This document shows, in pieces, positions 1-8,548 of a DNA stretch of 64,000 bases (position 1 is its first letter; each line of letters starts with the position of its first letter). Both the position numbers and the translations under genes were made by a program. The stretch is from Methylacidiphilum caldifontis (GTDB lineage Bacteria; Verrucomicrobiota; Verrucomicrobiia; Methylacidiphilales; Methylacidiphilaceae), in assembly GCF_017310505.1 (NCBI RefSeq), contig NZ_CP065957.1, positions 992,001 through 1,056,000 of the forward strand, read 5' to 3'. The notes under the pieces were generated by a model. It worked only from the letters and a program-made list of their open reading frames with translations, was not told where the DNA came from and searched no databases.

Positions 1-481
1 CTTTGTCCGCTTTATAACCGTCAAAAAAATGCTCGGCATCGAATATAACTTCACGGCCATGAGATTTTAAAAACTTTATAGAGTCCCTAATCATAGCCAG
101 GTTTTCCTCAGGAGTAGTCTTCAATACCTCAAGAACATGGAAAAGCCAGCTTTTGCCAAACAAGGTGATGACGGGGCTTTGCGCCTCTAGCAGTAGCTTT
201 ATCTGCGGGTCTTCCTCCACATGCAGCTGAGCCCTACGGGTACTACCAAAAGCGGCGATCTTTGCCTGTTTTAGCTCTAAATCTTTTAAGTGGGTAAAAA
301 AAGAAAAATCTTTAGGATTGCTCCCTGGCCATCCTCCTTCAATATAATTTATTCCAAATTCATCTAATCTCTTGGCAACACGGAGCTTATCAGATAATGA
401 AAAATGGATGGCTTCCCCCTGAGACCCATCCCTTAAAGTCGTATCATAAAGAACCAATCGGCTCGGATTTACTGTATTCAT
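1..481 (-). CDS. cimA: citramalate synthase, N-terminal part (cut by window edge)
   Basis: The reading frame begins at an ATG at 481 and runs off the left edge, so only the first 160 residues are visible. They open with [15 protein letters not shown], the metal- and substrate-binding signature of the isopropylmalate/citramalate/homocitrate synthase family (DRE-TIM barrel), and continue with [16 protein letters not shown], which is typical of the CimA type rather than LeuA. CimA condenses pyruvate and acetyl-CoA to (R)-citramalate, the entry to the threonine-independent route to isoleucine. It faces away from the hibernation factor gene, so the 90-base gap probably carries both promoters. The C-terminal half and regulatory domain cannot be seen; a generic 2-isopropylmalate synthase is the main alternative. 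Confidence 0.85.
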   Translation of the reverse strand, partial: MNTVNPSRLVLYDTTLRDGSQGEAIHFSLSDKLRVAKRLDEFGINYIEGGWPGSNPKDFSFFTHLKDLELKQAKIAAFGSTRRAQLHVEEDPQIKLLLEAQSPVITLFGKSWLFHVLEVLKTTPEENLAMIRDSIKFLKSHGREVIFDAEHFFDGYKADK

Positions 482-571
482 CGCTGAAAGAATAACCTTC
501 TCATAAAATAGGGAGAAATCAAATAGGATTTAATCTAGACAAGATAAATAAAAAAAAGATAAATTAATAGG

Positions 572-919
572 ATGCAAATTCAGATTTCATCACCAACCGT
601 AAAGTTGACCGATGCTCTTTACAACCATATTGAATCGAAATTTGAAAAATTGACCCGAATTAACGACCGGATCCTTTCAGCCCAGTTGAACATTCATCAC
701 GAACCGGCAAAAGCTGATATTAGCCATCAAGCTTTTTCCATAAAAGCCAGATTATACATTCCAGGGAAAGACATTGTTGCTGAAGATCGTGGCCATGACC
801 TCTATCAAGCCGTTGATCTCATCGTTGACCGCTTAGCTAGACAACTCAGGAAAAGAAAGACAGATCTCACCGATAAATCAAGGGACACTTCAAGAGAGTT
901 TAAAGAAAAAGAAAAATAA
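572..919 (+). CDS. hpf: ribosome hibernation promoting factor, short form
   Basis: This 115-residue protein has the HPF/RaiA (S30AE) fold pattern: an N-terminal strand (MQIQISSPTVKLTDALYNHI), the segment SKFEKLTRINDRILSAQLNI, and the late motif DLYQAVDLIVDRLARQLRKRK followed by a charged, lysine-rich tail. Family members bind the decoding centre of the 30S subunit in stationary phase and stop translation. Its length matches short HPF/YfiA; the long form with a dimerisation domain is nearly twice as long. The gene stands alone between the divergent cimA and the convergent oligopeptidase gene. No strong Shine-Dalgarno is seen, only a weak purine stretch before the ATG. Confidence 0.88.
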   Translation: MQIQISSPTVKLTDALYNHIESKFEKLTRINDRILSAQLNIHHEPAKADISHQAFSIKARLYIPGKDIVAEDRGHDLYQAVDLIVDRLARQLRKRKTDLTDKSRDTSREFKEKEK

Positions 920-1067
920 CCCTATTGTTTCACTGAATATAAAAGAAAGAAAGAAGGAAGAGGGAGTTGTTTTCTTAAGGCCTGTGGGGCTAAGGATATA
1001 ACTCAATTTTTAGTTAAAACGACTGGCAGCAAAAGAGGGATAAAAGAAGTATAAAACAACTGATTTT

Positions 1068-2804
1068 TTAACTTTTTAAAAGGGTCCATTGTTCTCTGGC
1101 TGCATCAATCAAGGGCTTTAATGTTTTTGAGCTGAAATCAAAAGGCAAACCTGCTGCCTGGAAAAGCTCCCTGAGCGGTTTTGATCCACCCAAAGACAAC
1201 GCATAAAGGTAACGTTCAAGGGCTGTCTTCAGGTCTTTTTTGGCTTCGATCCAGAAGGCTAATGCCCCCATTTGAGCAATGCCATATTCGATATAATAAA
1301 AAGGAATCTCAAAAATATGAAGCTGTCTGTGCCATAAATAGCGTCGGACTTCTTCATATCCCTCCCAATCCACTATTCCCCCAAAGCGGGCCATCAACCT
1401 CTCCCAAATCCGAGCACGATTCTCCCTGCTTTGATCAGGACTTGTGTAGAGTTCCTGCTGAAAGCCATCGACCGTCGCCATCCAGGGGAAAAACAGAAGG
1501 ATACCTTCGAAAAGCTTTCTATTAGCCCTTTTAAGTTCTTTTTCCGAATAAAATTCGTCTAAATATGAGGAGGCGAACAGTTCCATGGACATCGAGGCAA
1601 CCTCACAAAACTCAAGAGGAGCTGACCGGTAATCGTAAAGAAACTGTTCTCTTGCTGCCAAGGAATGAAAAGCATGTCCAGATTCATGGAGCAAGGTTTC
1701 TAGATCTCGATGTGTTCCTACGGCATTCATAAAAATAAATGGAAGACGTGCCAAGGACAGTGTACTTTGATATCCTCCTGGAGCTTTCCCTTTTCTGTTT
1801 TCCAAATCAACAAGTTTTTTCTCTCCTAAAACCTTATAAAAACTCCACAGTTTCGGATCCAGCTTCTTGAATATATTGCCGACTCTATCAAAAAGCTCTT
1901 CTGCTGTTTGAAAAGGCCTCAAAGGTTGACCCCCTTCAGGATCTACGGCAAGGTCCCACGGCTTTAATTGAACCAAACCCAGTTGCTCTTTCCTCCAATT
2001 TTCAATCTCTTTTTGCACAGGAACAACTGTCTGCTCTATAGCTTCAGCAAGTTTCAAACAGTCTTCAGGGGTATAATCGAAACGTTGATATTTCTCAAAA
2101 ATATAGCTGCGGTAGTTATCGAAACCAGCAGTTGTGGCAATCTGATTACGGAGGGAGAGCAGCTTATCAAAAATATCCTCAAAAATCTCTTTTTTTTCTA
2201 GCCTCTTATTGGCGATGATCTCCCATACTTGTTTCCTTCTTCCCCTATCCTGTTCTTCAAGGAAACGGCTTAATTGGACAAGAGTATATTCTTTGCCTTC
2301 GTATTCGGCCGTGAGCCCTCCTGAAATCTTCTGGTATTGTTGACAAAGCTTTTCTTCTTCGACTTCCCTCTGCACATTTTCTTCTCTATAAGTTTTCAAC
2401 TGGCTTAAAACTGATCTTTTGAAAACCGCATACGAAGAATCGAGAGCGTTAAAAAAAGGATTAGAGGCAAGTTGACTTAAAATAGCCATTTGCCTGGGTT
2501 TTCTCAACGGTTCGACCACCGTAATCACATAAAGATATCTTTTTTCCCTTTCCTCGTCGTCTGTCTGGCAGGTCATCGCGATATAACGCTTTGTCCTTTC
2601 CTCATCGAGTGCTTCTCTGAGTTCATCATAAAAGCCGATCCAACGTTTGAGATCTTCTACGCTATGAACATTCTGCAGCTCTTTTTGAAGCCTCTCCCAT
2701 AAAGCACATAGGTTTTTTTCCTCCAGTATATCTTTATCTGGTTCTAGGAACTGTAAGGGTTCAAAGGAAGAAAACTCTTCAAAAGCCATCTTGTTCATAT
2801 CCAT
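1068..2804 (-). CDS. pepF: M3 family oligoendopeptidase (PepF-like)
   Basis: A 578-residue metallopeptidase of the M3 family. The zinc site is HESGHAFH at roughly residue 370, and the downstream conserved segments ASMSMELFASSYLDEFY and RRYLWHRQLHIFEIPFYYIEYGIAQ supply the third zinc ligand region and the substrate tyrosines typical of M3B oligoendopeptidase F. It should cleave short peptides in the cytoplasm; there is no signal peptide. The stop of the upstream PHP-glycosyltransferase gene touches this start with no gap (2804/2805), so the two are probably co-transcribed, although no functional link is obvious. Confidence 0.9.
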   Translation of the reverse strand: MDMNKMAFEEFSSFEPLQFLEPDKDILEEKNLCALWERLQKELQNVHSVEDLKRWIGFYDELREALDEERTKRYIAMTCQTDDEEREKRYLYVITVVEPLRKPRQMAILSQLASNPFFNALDSSYAVFKRSVLSQLKTYREENVQREVEEEKLCQQYQKISGGLTAEYEGKEYTLVQLSRFLEEQDRGRRKQVWEIIANKRLEKKEIFEDIFDKLLSLRNQIATTAGFDNYRSYIFEKYQRFDYTPEDCLKLAEAIEQTVVPVQKEIENWRKEQLGLVQLKPWDLAVDPEGGQPLRPFQTAEELFDRVGNIFKKLDPKLWSFYKVLGEKKLVDLENRKGKAPGGYQSTLSLARLPFIFMNAVGTHRDLETLLHESGHAFHSLAAREQFLYDYRSAPLEFCEVASMSMELFASSYLDEFYSEKELKRANRKLFEGILLFFPWMATVDGFQQELYTSPDQSRENRARIWERLMARFGGIVDWEGYEEVRRYLWHRQLHIFEIPFYYIEYGIAQMGALAFWIEAKKDLKTALERYLYALSLGGSKPLRELFQAAGLPFDFSSKTLKPLIDAAREQWTLLKS

Positions 2805-5222
2805 TTAGTCCTCTTTAATTTTAAACATCTGCCAGAAATTTTGGAAAGCTCTATTCCAACTTCTTTCTTTTCTTATCTTTTCAGCCATTTCTATTCTCGA
2901 TTCCCATGAGAGGGGGTGATCGAGATAAAAGCTGATGGTTTCTGCCCATTCTTTTATGTCTTTAGTTTTACAAATCCTTCCCACTCCCAGCTGACTGACT
3001 AGTTCAGAAGGTCCTCCTACATCCGAAACTATTGCAGGAACCCCCGAAGCCATGGCTTCAAGAACAACATTGCCAAAAGTATCCGTTGTGCTTGGAAAAA
3101 CAAACAAAAAAGAGGAAGCATAGGCCTTGCTCAGCTCAAGACCTGTCAAAATCCCAGTAAAGATAGCTTCCGGAACAAGTTTTTGCAATTCTTCCCTAAA
3201 AGGCCCTTCCCCTACAAAGGCAACTGAAAATCGCTTTCCTTTTGCCCATAAGTAATGAGAAAGCTCAGCCAGGAAGGCCAACTCCTTCTCCTTTGAAATC
3301 CTCCCAACATAAAGAAGAACCGGCGAATCCAGTCCGTATTTTTTCCAGAACGAAGGATCAAAATAGGAAGGACTAAACATATCCACATCAATACCTCTGG
3401 GGAATAGAGCCAGTTTTTCAGGGGAGATCCCTCTTTGAATCCAACAATGCTTATAATATTCGGAATTGACCAGGATCTTGTTCAACTGTCCGTAAAACCA
3501 TTCCATGTACCTCCAAGCCAATGTTTCCATCCACGAATCATCACTCAAGAAGCGGGCATACTGGGGAAAATCGGTATGATAGATCCCCATCATAGGAATT
3601 TTAAGAATTTTCCCTATCAAAAGAGCACATAGTCCCACCGGACCCGGAGTACTGATCACAAGATGAGAAAAATCTTCTTTTTTGACATAATCCATAATTT
3701 CCAAGAAAGGAGGGAAACTTAACTTCTGCAGCTTATATTCGGGAATCTCGAACTCACCCACCGGTTCAAAATTTTTCACCGGGATATCCAACTCTTTTAA
3801 TTGACTTCTTGAAATCACCAGTTTCAAATAAGCATCTTGCTTATAGGCGGTTTTCGCCATCGCTTGGATCGTCCGAGCTACCCCATTGACATCATCAATG
3901 GTATCGGTAAACCAAGCCACCTTAATTTCAGAGAGTTCCTTGGGAAGACATCCCATATATCTGAGTGCCAGTTTTCTCAAAAAGGGCTTGTTGACAGACT
4001 GTTCAAAAAAAGCCCACAAATAGGGCATGACAGCGATCCCCAAGGGGAGAAAACCGGAGAGGGATTGAAAAGCGTCAAGATAATCTCCTTTTTCAAGCCT
4101 GGAGACAAATTGCAAAAAAAGCCTATAGGAAAGCTCGTTTACAATCTTGGATGCTATTCGAAAAGAACGGATTATGGGTTTTTCAGTTGAATTGACGATC
4201 GCATCGAGCATCTGTTTTGTTTTCGAATCGGTCAAAAAACCGATAAACTGTTTTGTTAGAGTTGATCCTTCAGTTAACCCTACGTAATTGAAAGCTTGAC
4301 CTGTCCGGATCGCTTCGGCCAAATGACCCACCCTTTCAGCGAAAGAAAAAGCTGTAGGATTTTGCCCTTTGATAAACCTCTCGGCGATCTTCCCAACGAG
4401 CTCCGCAGTCAAAGGGGCTTTTTGCTTAAGCCGACCTAGAGCAAATTTAAAAAAAGTGTTGTAAAAACCGGTAGAAACTTTCAAAGGATCTCCCATTTCT
4501 CCTTGAACTCTTCCCTCACCCCTAAACAGCGAGTCAAAAAAACCTTCAATCCCATCCCCTGCCTTTGCCTCCGTCCATGCAGAAGCAACCGAAAGTCCTC
4601 CGTGGTCGTTGGATCCTCCAACGAAAATTTTTTCATGGGGTCGGCTTACCATGGAAGCCATACCCTGCCTTTGTTCAAAATCCTCGATATGTTTGGGAGT
4701 CAATGCACCAAGACAAAGGGAAAGAATTTTTTGAGACAGGGGTTCTAATGCCCCATTACAGACTTCAAATCCTTTAAAAAGAAGGATCATTTTTTCAAAA
4801 TGATCCGTCGTGAGTTTTGAGTTTAGACTTTTCAAGGGATGTGCAACAGCATGGGGTATATTTTTTTCTACAAGGTAGCGGGAAAGCTCAAATACGTTCA
4901 AAGAGAGTTCTTTGAGTGTCTTAAAATCAAGCTCGTCAAAATGCCAAATTAAAAGATGGATTTCACAGCCATCGGGGAAAAAAGTGGATAATTCTACCCC
5001 TAAGAAAACATCCTGGTATTTTTCCATTAACTCCAAGCAACCTTCAATCCGGTTGTGATCGGTAATCGTTTTCCATCGCATTCCTTTGGATTGAAGTTTC
5101 TCATAGAGCTCTTGGGGGGGAGTGCAACTCTGGGGAAAGCCAATACGCCTAAGGACCCACTCAGAAGGTCGGTCTGAATAACTCGAATGAACATGAAGAT
5201 CAACTTTTGACCAGGATTCCAT
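2805..5222 (-). CDS. PHP-domain / GT4 glycosyltransferase fusion
   Basis: About 805 residues. The N-terminal ~250 residues are a PHP-type phosphoesterase domain (VDLHVHSSYSDRPS, then TDHNRIEGC and later HPLKSL and GGSNDHGG, giving the metal-binding histidines). The C-terminal ~400 residues are a GT-B glycosyltransferase of family GT4, with LLYVGRISKEKEL, a GEGPFREEL segment and the acidic FGNVVLEAMASGVP motif that binds the sugar nucleotide. The middle region is helical and unassigned. I prefer the ATG at 5222 because the PHP domain begins directly after it; a longer frame starting at 5273 would add 17 odd residues. It overlaps the deacetylase gene by 23 bases. PHP-GT fusions probably handle glycolipids or polysaccharides; the substrate is unknown. 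Confidence 0.82.
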   Translation of the reverse strand: MESWSKVDLHVHSSYSDRPSEWVLRRIGFPQSCTPPQELYEKLQSKGMRWKTITDHNRIEGCLELMEKYQDVFLGVELSTFFPDGCEIHLLIWHFDELDFKTLKELSLNVFELSRYLVEKNIPHAVAHPLKSLNSKLTTDHFEKMILLFKGFEVCNGALEPLSQKILSLCLGALTPKHIEDFEQRQGMASMVSRPHEKIFVGGSNDHGGLSVASAWTEAKAGDGIEGFFDSLFRGEGRVQGEMGDPLKVSTGFYNTFFKFALGRLKQKAPLTAELVGKIAERFIKGQNPTAFSFAERVGHLAEAIRTGQAFNYVGLTEGSTLTKQFIGFLTDSKTKQMLDAIVNSTEKPIIRSFRIASKIVNELSYRLFLQFVSRLEKGDYLDAFQSLSGFLPLGIAVMPYLWAFFEQSVNKPFLRKLALRYMGCLPKELSEIKVAWFTDTIDDVNGVARTIQAMAKTAYKQDAYLKLVISRSQLKELDIPVKNFEPVGEFEIPEYKLQKLSFPPFLEIMDYVKKEDFSHLVISTPGPVGLCALLIGKILKIPMMGIYHTDFPQYARFLSDDSWMETLAWRYMEWFYGQLNKILVNSEYYKHCWIQRGISPEKLALFPRGIDVDMFSPSYFDPSFWKKYGLDSPVLLYVGRISKEKELAFLAELSHYLWAKGKRFSVAFVGEGPFREELQKLVPEAIFTGILTGLELSKAYASSFLFVFPSTTDTFGNVVLEAMASGVPAIVSDVGGPSELVSQLGVGRICKTKDIKEWAETISFYLDHPLSWESRIEMAEKIRKERSWNRAFQNFWQMFKIKED

Positions 5223-5961
5223 AAGTTTGCGGCTCCATGCCCAGATCAAGAAAATGCTTAACGATCCTTTCAAGCTGCGACCACAAAGAACGATAATCGC
5301 TGTCCTCGGGATGAACGGCTACCCTTACATAAGCCTTTTTCCTTTTAATACAGTTGTTTTTGAGCCAGCCATTCCATACTTGGGAAATAGATCTTCTCCA
5401 CAGTGATCTATTCGACCAACAAAGAGAAAATGAATAAATATAAGAAGGATTGGAACTTTCAAGTAAAATAATTCGGTCAATCGCTGCGGTATAGCTGAAG
5501 CGCTCTTTTCGAAGCCAATCCAATAAGGGGGGCTCATAAAGCCATCCTGGAGCAATGAAACCCTTCGACTGCCACCCTAGATTCATGAACATTTTTTTTG
5601 CTTGAACAAGCCTCTCAATCGCCTCTTTTTCTTCAATATTGAGGAATTCAGCTTCCTGTTGTGTATAAAATTGCGTCCAAAAAAGCTGAGAAATTTTTTC
5701 GGTTATTCCTAACCGGTCGTGATAAAAACCATGTATAATCGGCTCATCCCCTGCCTGTATACGGCTGGTTACCCAATTGCAAAACTTTTCATCCTCCTCG
5801 ATAGATTTTTTGTGGTGATAATAAGGAATGATCAGCAAACCCATCTTGCTCACTCCCCAAGACAAAAGCTGTTCTCTTTGTTTTTCGATTTTGGAGCTGT
5901 TCAGGGGATGAATGTCATGGAGGGTGACAAAAAGGCTCCTTTCGATCATAGGTCTGGTCAA
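5200..5961 (-). CDS. DUF2334-type polysaccharide deacetylase family protein
   Basis: 253 residues with the pattern of the DUF2334 branch of the carbohydrate esterase 4-like NodB fold: LFVTLHDIHP near the N-terminus (the Asp-containing strand), then GLLIIPYYHHKKS, GDEPIIHGFYHDRL (the HxxxH-like metal ligands) and GFIAPGWLYEPP further on. Such proteins are expected to remove acetyl groups from a glycan or glycolipid, though few have been assayed. No signal peptide is visible, suggesting a cytoplasmic substrate. It lies between the GNAT gene (16 bases upstream) and the PHP-GT4 gene (overlap), so the three look like one envelope-glycan operon. Confidence 0.78.
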   Translation of the reverse strand: MTRPMIERSLFVTLHDIHPLNSSKIEKQREQLLSWGVSKMGLLIIPYYHHKKSIEEDEKFCNWVTSRIQAGDEPIIHGFYHDRLGITEKISQLFWTQFYTQQEAEFLNIEEKEAIERLVQAKKMFMNLGWQSKGFIAPGWLYEPPLLDWLRKERFSYTAAIDRIILLESSNPSYIYSFSLCWSNRSLWRRSISQVWNGWLKNNCIKRKKAYVRVAVHPEDSDYRSLWSQLERIVKHFLDLGMEPQTYGILVKS

Positions 5962-5977
5962 AAAAGATATCTATGCT

Positions 5978-6805
5978 TTATTTGGAATAGAGCAAAGGGG
6001 TTTTTTTCAAATCTTTTATTACAGTATAAAGAAAAACTTTTGAGTGATAATACTCTTTGTACTTGGTTACCTCTATGCTGTTAAGTACCTGGAATCCAAA
6101 CCGATGGAAAAGAGCAGGTTTTCTCCTTTCTCCAAAGACGACTATCTGTCCATAAACTTGGCTATAACCCCTTGAAAGGAGATAAGACAAAAAGCTATCA
6201 ATGAGTTTTCTTGTTGTCGTAGGGCTTTTTGCTTTCGGTAAAAGATTAATATGAAAATGTGGACAATTTTTGGGAGCCGGTGGGGTTTGCTTTCGTCCAA
6301 AGAAAAGAAGCCAATGGATATATTTTTTTGTCGAAGGCTTATAAGGCTTAAAGAAATAACGGAACATAACCTTGAATAATAAATAAGGGCTAACCCAAAG
6401 ATCATACCAGAATTTGACCTTTGGCTTGCAACAACCAATAATATAACCCACAACCTCTCCGTCTATTTCACAAACAAAGGCCGACTCCGGTTCCATATCG
6501 GTGTAGTAACGAGTTAGAAAATCAGCAAAAAGTTCCCTGTCCTCAAAAATGGGATCGATCGGCTTACCTAAAAAGCCGGTATCAGCACATATCTTGCGAA
6601 CCGCTTCCCTGTCCTGAGGACAAAATTTCCGAATAATCGGTTCTTTGTATTTCTTTTCTTCAAGGTTGATTTCCTTGTTAGCTGTAAGATTTATCAATGA
6701 GCTTGGGTCGTCCATATTGTGCTGCAAGCGCTTCATTCGAATGATTTTGAAAACCTTTCCAGCAATTTTAAAAACCTGCTTGAGTAGAGTTTTAAGGGAA
6801 ACCAT
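5978..6805 (-). CDS. GNAT-family N-acetyltransferase
   Basis: 275 residues. After a basic N-terminal stretch of about 50 residues comes a GNAT fold: PIIRKFCPQDREAVRKIC, then SAFVCEIDGEVVGYIIGC (strands 2-4) and, later, the segment AKSPTTTRKLIDSFLSYLL and YSQVYGQIV, where the acetyl-CoA pyrophosphate loop and helix would lie. The canonical Q/RxxGxG/A loop is not well kept, so the cofactor could be different from acetyl-CoA. It is first in the leftward run with the deacetylase and PHP-GT4 genes, which suggests acylation of a sugar or polyamine-like substrate. The substrate cannot be predicted. Confidence 0.72.
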   Translation of the reverse strand: MVSLKTLLKQVFKIAGKVFKIIRMKRLQHNMDDPSSLINLTANKEINLEEKKYKEPIIRKFCPQDREAVRKICADTGFLGKPIDPIFEDRELFADFLTRYYTDMEPESAFVCEIDGEVVGYIIGCCKPKVKFWYDLWVSPYLLFKVMFRYFFKPYKPSTKKYIHWLLFFGRKQTPPAPKNCPHFHINLLPKAKSPTTTRKLIDSFLSYLLSRGYSQVYGQIVVFGERRKPALFHRFGFQVLNSIEVTKYKEYYHSKVFLYTVIKDLKKTPLLYSK

Positions 6806-7026
6806 TCCTTCTGAGTCGGTAAGACCAACGGGCTTGCCCTTTATCCATTACTCCATTTTTTTGTAATGGAGCTTACTTTCTAGGCCACAAGCAAAAGTCT
6901 TGGCCCTCCATTCACATCTTGACAAGTGGTTTCTTTCTCTTCGATTGTTCTATATGTTAGCATACATTTTAAGTTTGCACGCTGTATATCGATGCTCTCC
7001 ATCTATTCCCAGGTGACTAAAGGGGA

Positions 7027-8247
7027 TTACGGTCCTCTGGTAGTCCCCCATTCCTCTAAAATGCTCTGTTTATGACCATTCAGTTTTTCGCCCCCTATCA
7101 CTCTCAAGTAATATTCCCATAAGGTCTTAAAAACCTGATCCCATCCATATTTTCCTCTTACTTTCCGAGAGAGCTCCAAACCTAACTCTCTAAGATCGGT
7201 CTTGCGAAAATTCCTTATTGCTTCAGCAAACGCACGCGGGCAATTTTTCCGTGGCCAGTACTCCAATCCTCCTTCAATCTGCTCTTCCATGTTTGTCCCA
7301 TAAACTCCTATAACGGGGCATCCACAAGATTGACTTTCAATCGTCACCAGGCCAAATGTTTCGACTATTCCAGGATGAACAAACAGATCTGCACTCCGGT
7401 AACTGCGAGCAAGATCTTTCTTGGAATCCAGGTAAGGAATCCAGACAATTCTGCCTAATTTTTTCTTAAAGTCCAAGACAAGGCTCCTTAAAGGGCCATC
7501 TCCAATGATCAGAAGCCAATAATCGCTTCCAGGCTGTTTTTCAAGCAGGCAACGGAAAGTTTCAAGAAGTAAAATAAGGTTTTTTTCTTTAGAGAGCCTT
7601 CCTACATAGAGAAGCAAAAAAGCATCGGCAGGTATTTCCAGCTGTTCTCTCCAGCTTTCTTCTTTGGTGCCCGGGTTGAAGTGCTCCGTATCCACACCAA
7701 GGGGTAGAGGAACGGAATTAATAAGCCCCCAGTTTTTAAGTAAATCGCAAAGTTTATAAGAGGGAACAACCGTGAGCTTAAATTTTGAAAAAAGTTTGAC
7801 AATATAACTTTTGGCCATGCTTCTGAATGCTGCTTCGAGAAGTTTTCCCCCATAACGGGAGCATGTTCTTAAGTAAGCCTCCGGAAAATGGCTATGGTAG
7901 AATCCTATAACAGGAATTTTAAGTCTGCGGGCTTTCTTCAAGACAAACCATGCCAACTGGTAAGGATCGCCAACTTCAATGACGTCAGGCTTGATCTCAT
8001 CTATGAGGCAAGATAAAGCTTTCAAGTTAAAAATTACTCTATATCTAGAAGTTTTATCTAGCCGGGGTGATCTAATCGTTATCGTATGGACAGATTGATC
8101 CACAAAATGTTGATTTTTTTCTCCAGGAATAATCAAGTAATGTTCATCTTTGCCTAGGCGGCGGACATAATCCTGTTTTTCAGAAAGATATCGTTTTACT
8201 CCACCACTTCGAGGGGAATAAAACTGGGTTATGTCACATATTTTCAT
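7027..8247 (-). CDS. GT4 family glycosyltransferase
   Basis: A 406-residue GT-B enzyme. The N-terminal acceptor domain begins ICDITQFYSPRSGGVKRY, with the glycine-rich loop; the C-terminal donor domain has LLYVGRLSKEKNL, LLIIGDGPLRSL and the FGLVTIESQSCGCPV motif with the two acidic residues that hold the nucleotide-sugar. No membrane segment is seen. I use the ATG at 8247; a GTG codon directly before it at 8250 is an alternative. The gene is separated from the GNAT/deacetylase/PHP-GT4 run by 221 bases but points the same way, and both GT4 enzymes may act on the same glycan or glycolipid. Retaining chemistry is known for the family; sugar and acceptor are unknown. Confidence 0.87.
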   Translation of the reverse strand: MKICDITQFYSPRSGGVKRYLSEKQDYVRRLGKDEHYLIIPGEKNQHFVDQSVHTITIRSPRLDKTSRYRVIFNLKALSCLIDEIKPDVIEVGDPYQLAWFVLKKARRLKIPVIGFYHSHFPEAYLRTCSRYGGKLLEAAFRSMAKSYIVKLFSKFKLTVVPSYKLCDLLKNWGLINSVPLPLGVDTEHFNPGTKEESWREQLEIPADAFLLLYVGRLSKEKNLILLLETFRCLLEKQPGSDYWLLIIGDGPLRSLVLDFKKKLGRIVWIPYLDSKKDLARSYRSADLFVHPGIVETFGLVTIESQSCGCPVIGVYGTNMEEQIEGGLEYWPRKNCPRAFAEAIRNFRKTDLRELGLELSRKVRGKYGWDQVFKTLWEYYLRVIGGEKLNGHKQSILEEWGTTRGP

Positions 8248-8250
8248 CAC

Positions 8251-8548
8251 ATTTATAATTTTCTCTTCTCTACCCTTTCTCTAATAAGTTTTTATTTTCC
8301 GTTTTAAAAATCAGGGTAAGATAGAAAAATTCCATACAATAATAGCTTTAGAAAATATATTTTCCATAACATATCCTCAATTTTGATTAATTTTCTCAAT
8401 AGAACTATCAAACCCAAGCTCCATCCACTCGCAAAGAAGTCCCTGATCTTTTTATTTCTTTCTTAAACCCCTATTTGGGGTTTTGGTATTCAACCTGCTT
8501 TAAGTCTTATCGTGACTATCCATCGATTCGATTGAAGACAAAAAAAAA
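8251..8548. promoter_or_regulatory. divergent intergenic region with a leader hairpin
   Basis: This AT-rich gap separates the leftward glycosyltransferase from the rightward porin gene and must hold both promoters. At 8465-8483 there is a perfect hairpin, AAACCCC-TATTT-GGGGTTT, followed by one more T and then GG. It lies about 65 bases before the porin start. It could be a weak terminator/attenuator or a stabilising leader hairpin; the short T-run argues against an efficient terminator. Confidence 0.4.

Noticed and set aside
6851-6871. Hairpin CTCCATT/AATGGAG as a terminator of the glycosyltransferase gene
   Set aside because: It lies 156 bases downstream of the stop on that strand and has no T-run in the needed direction.
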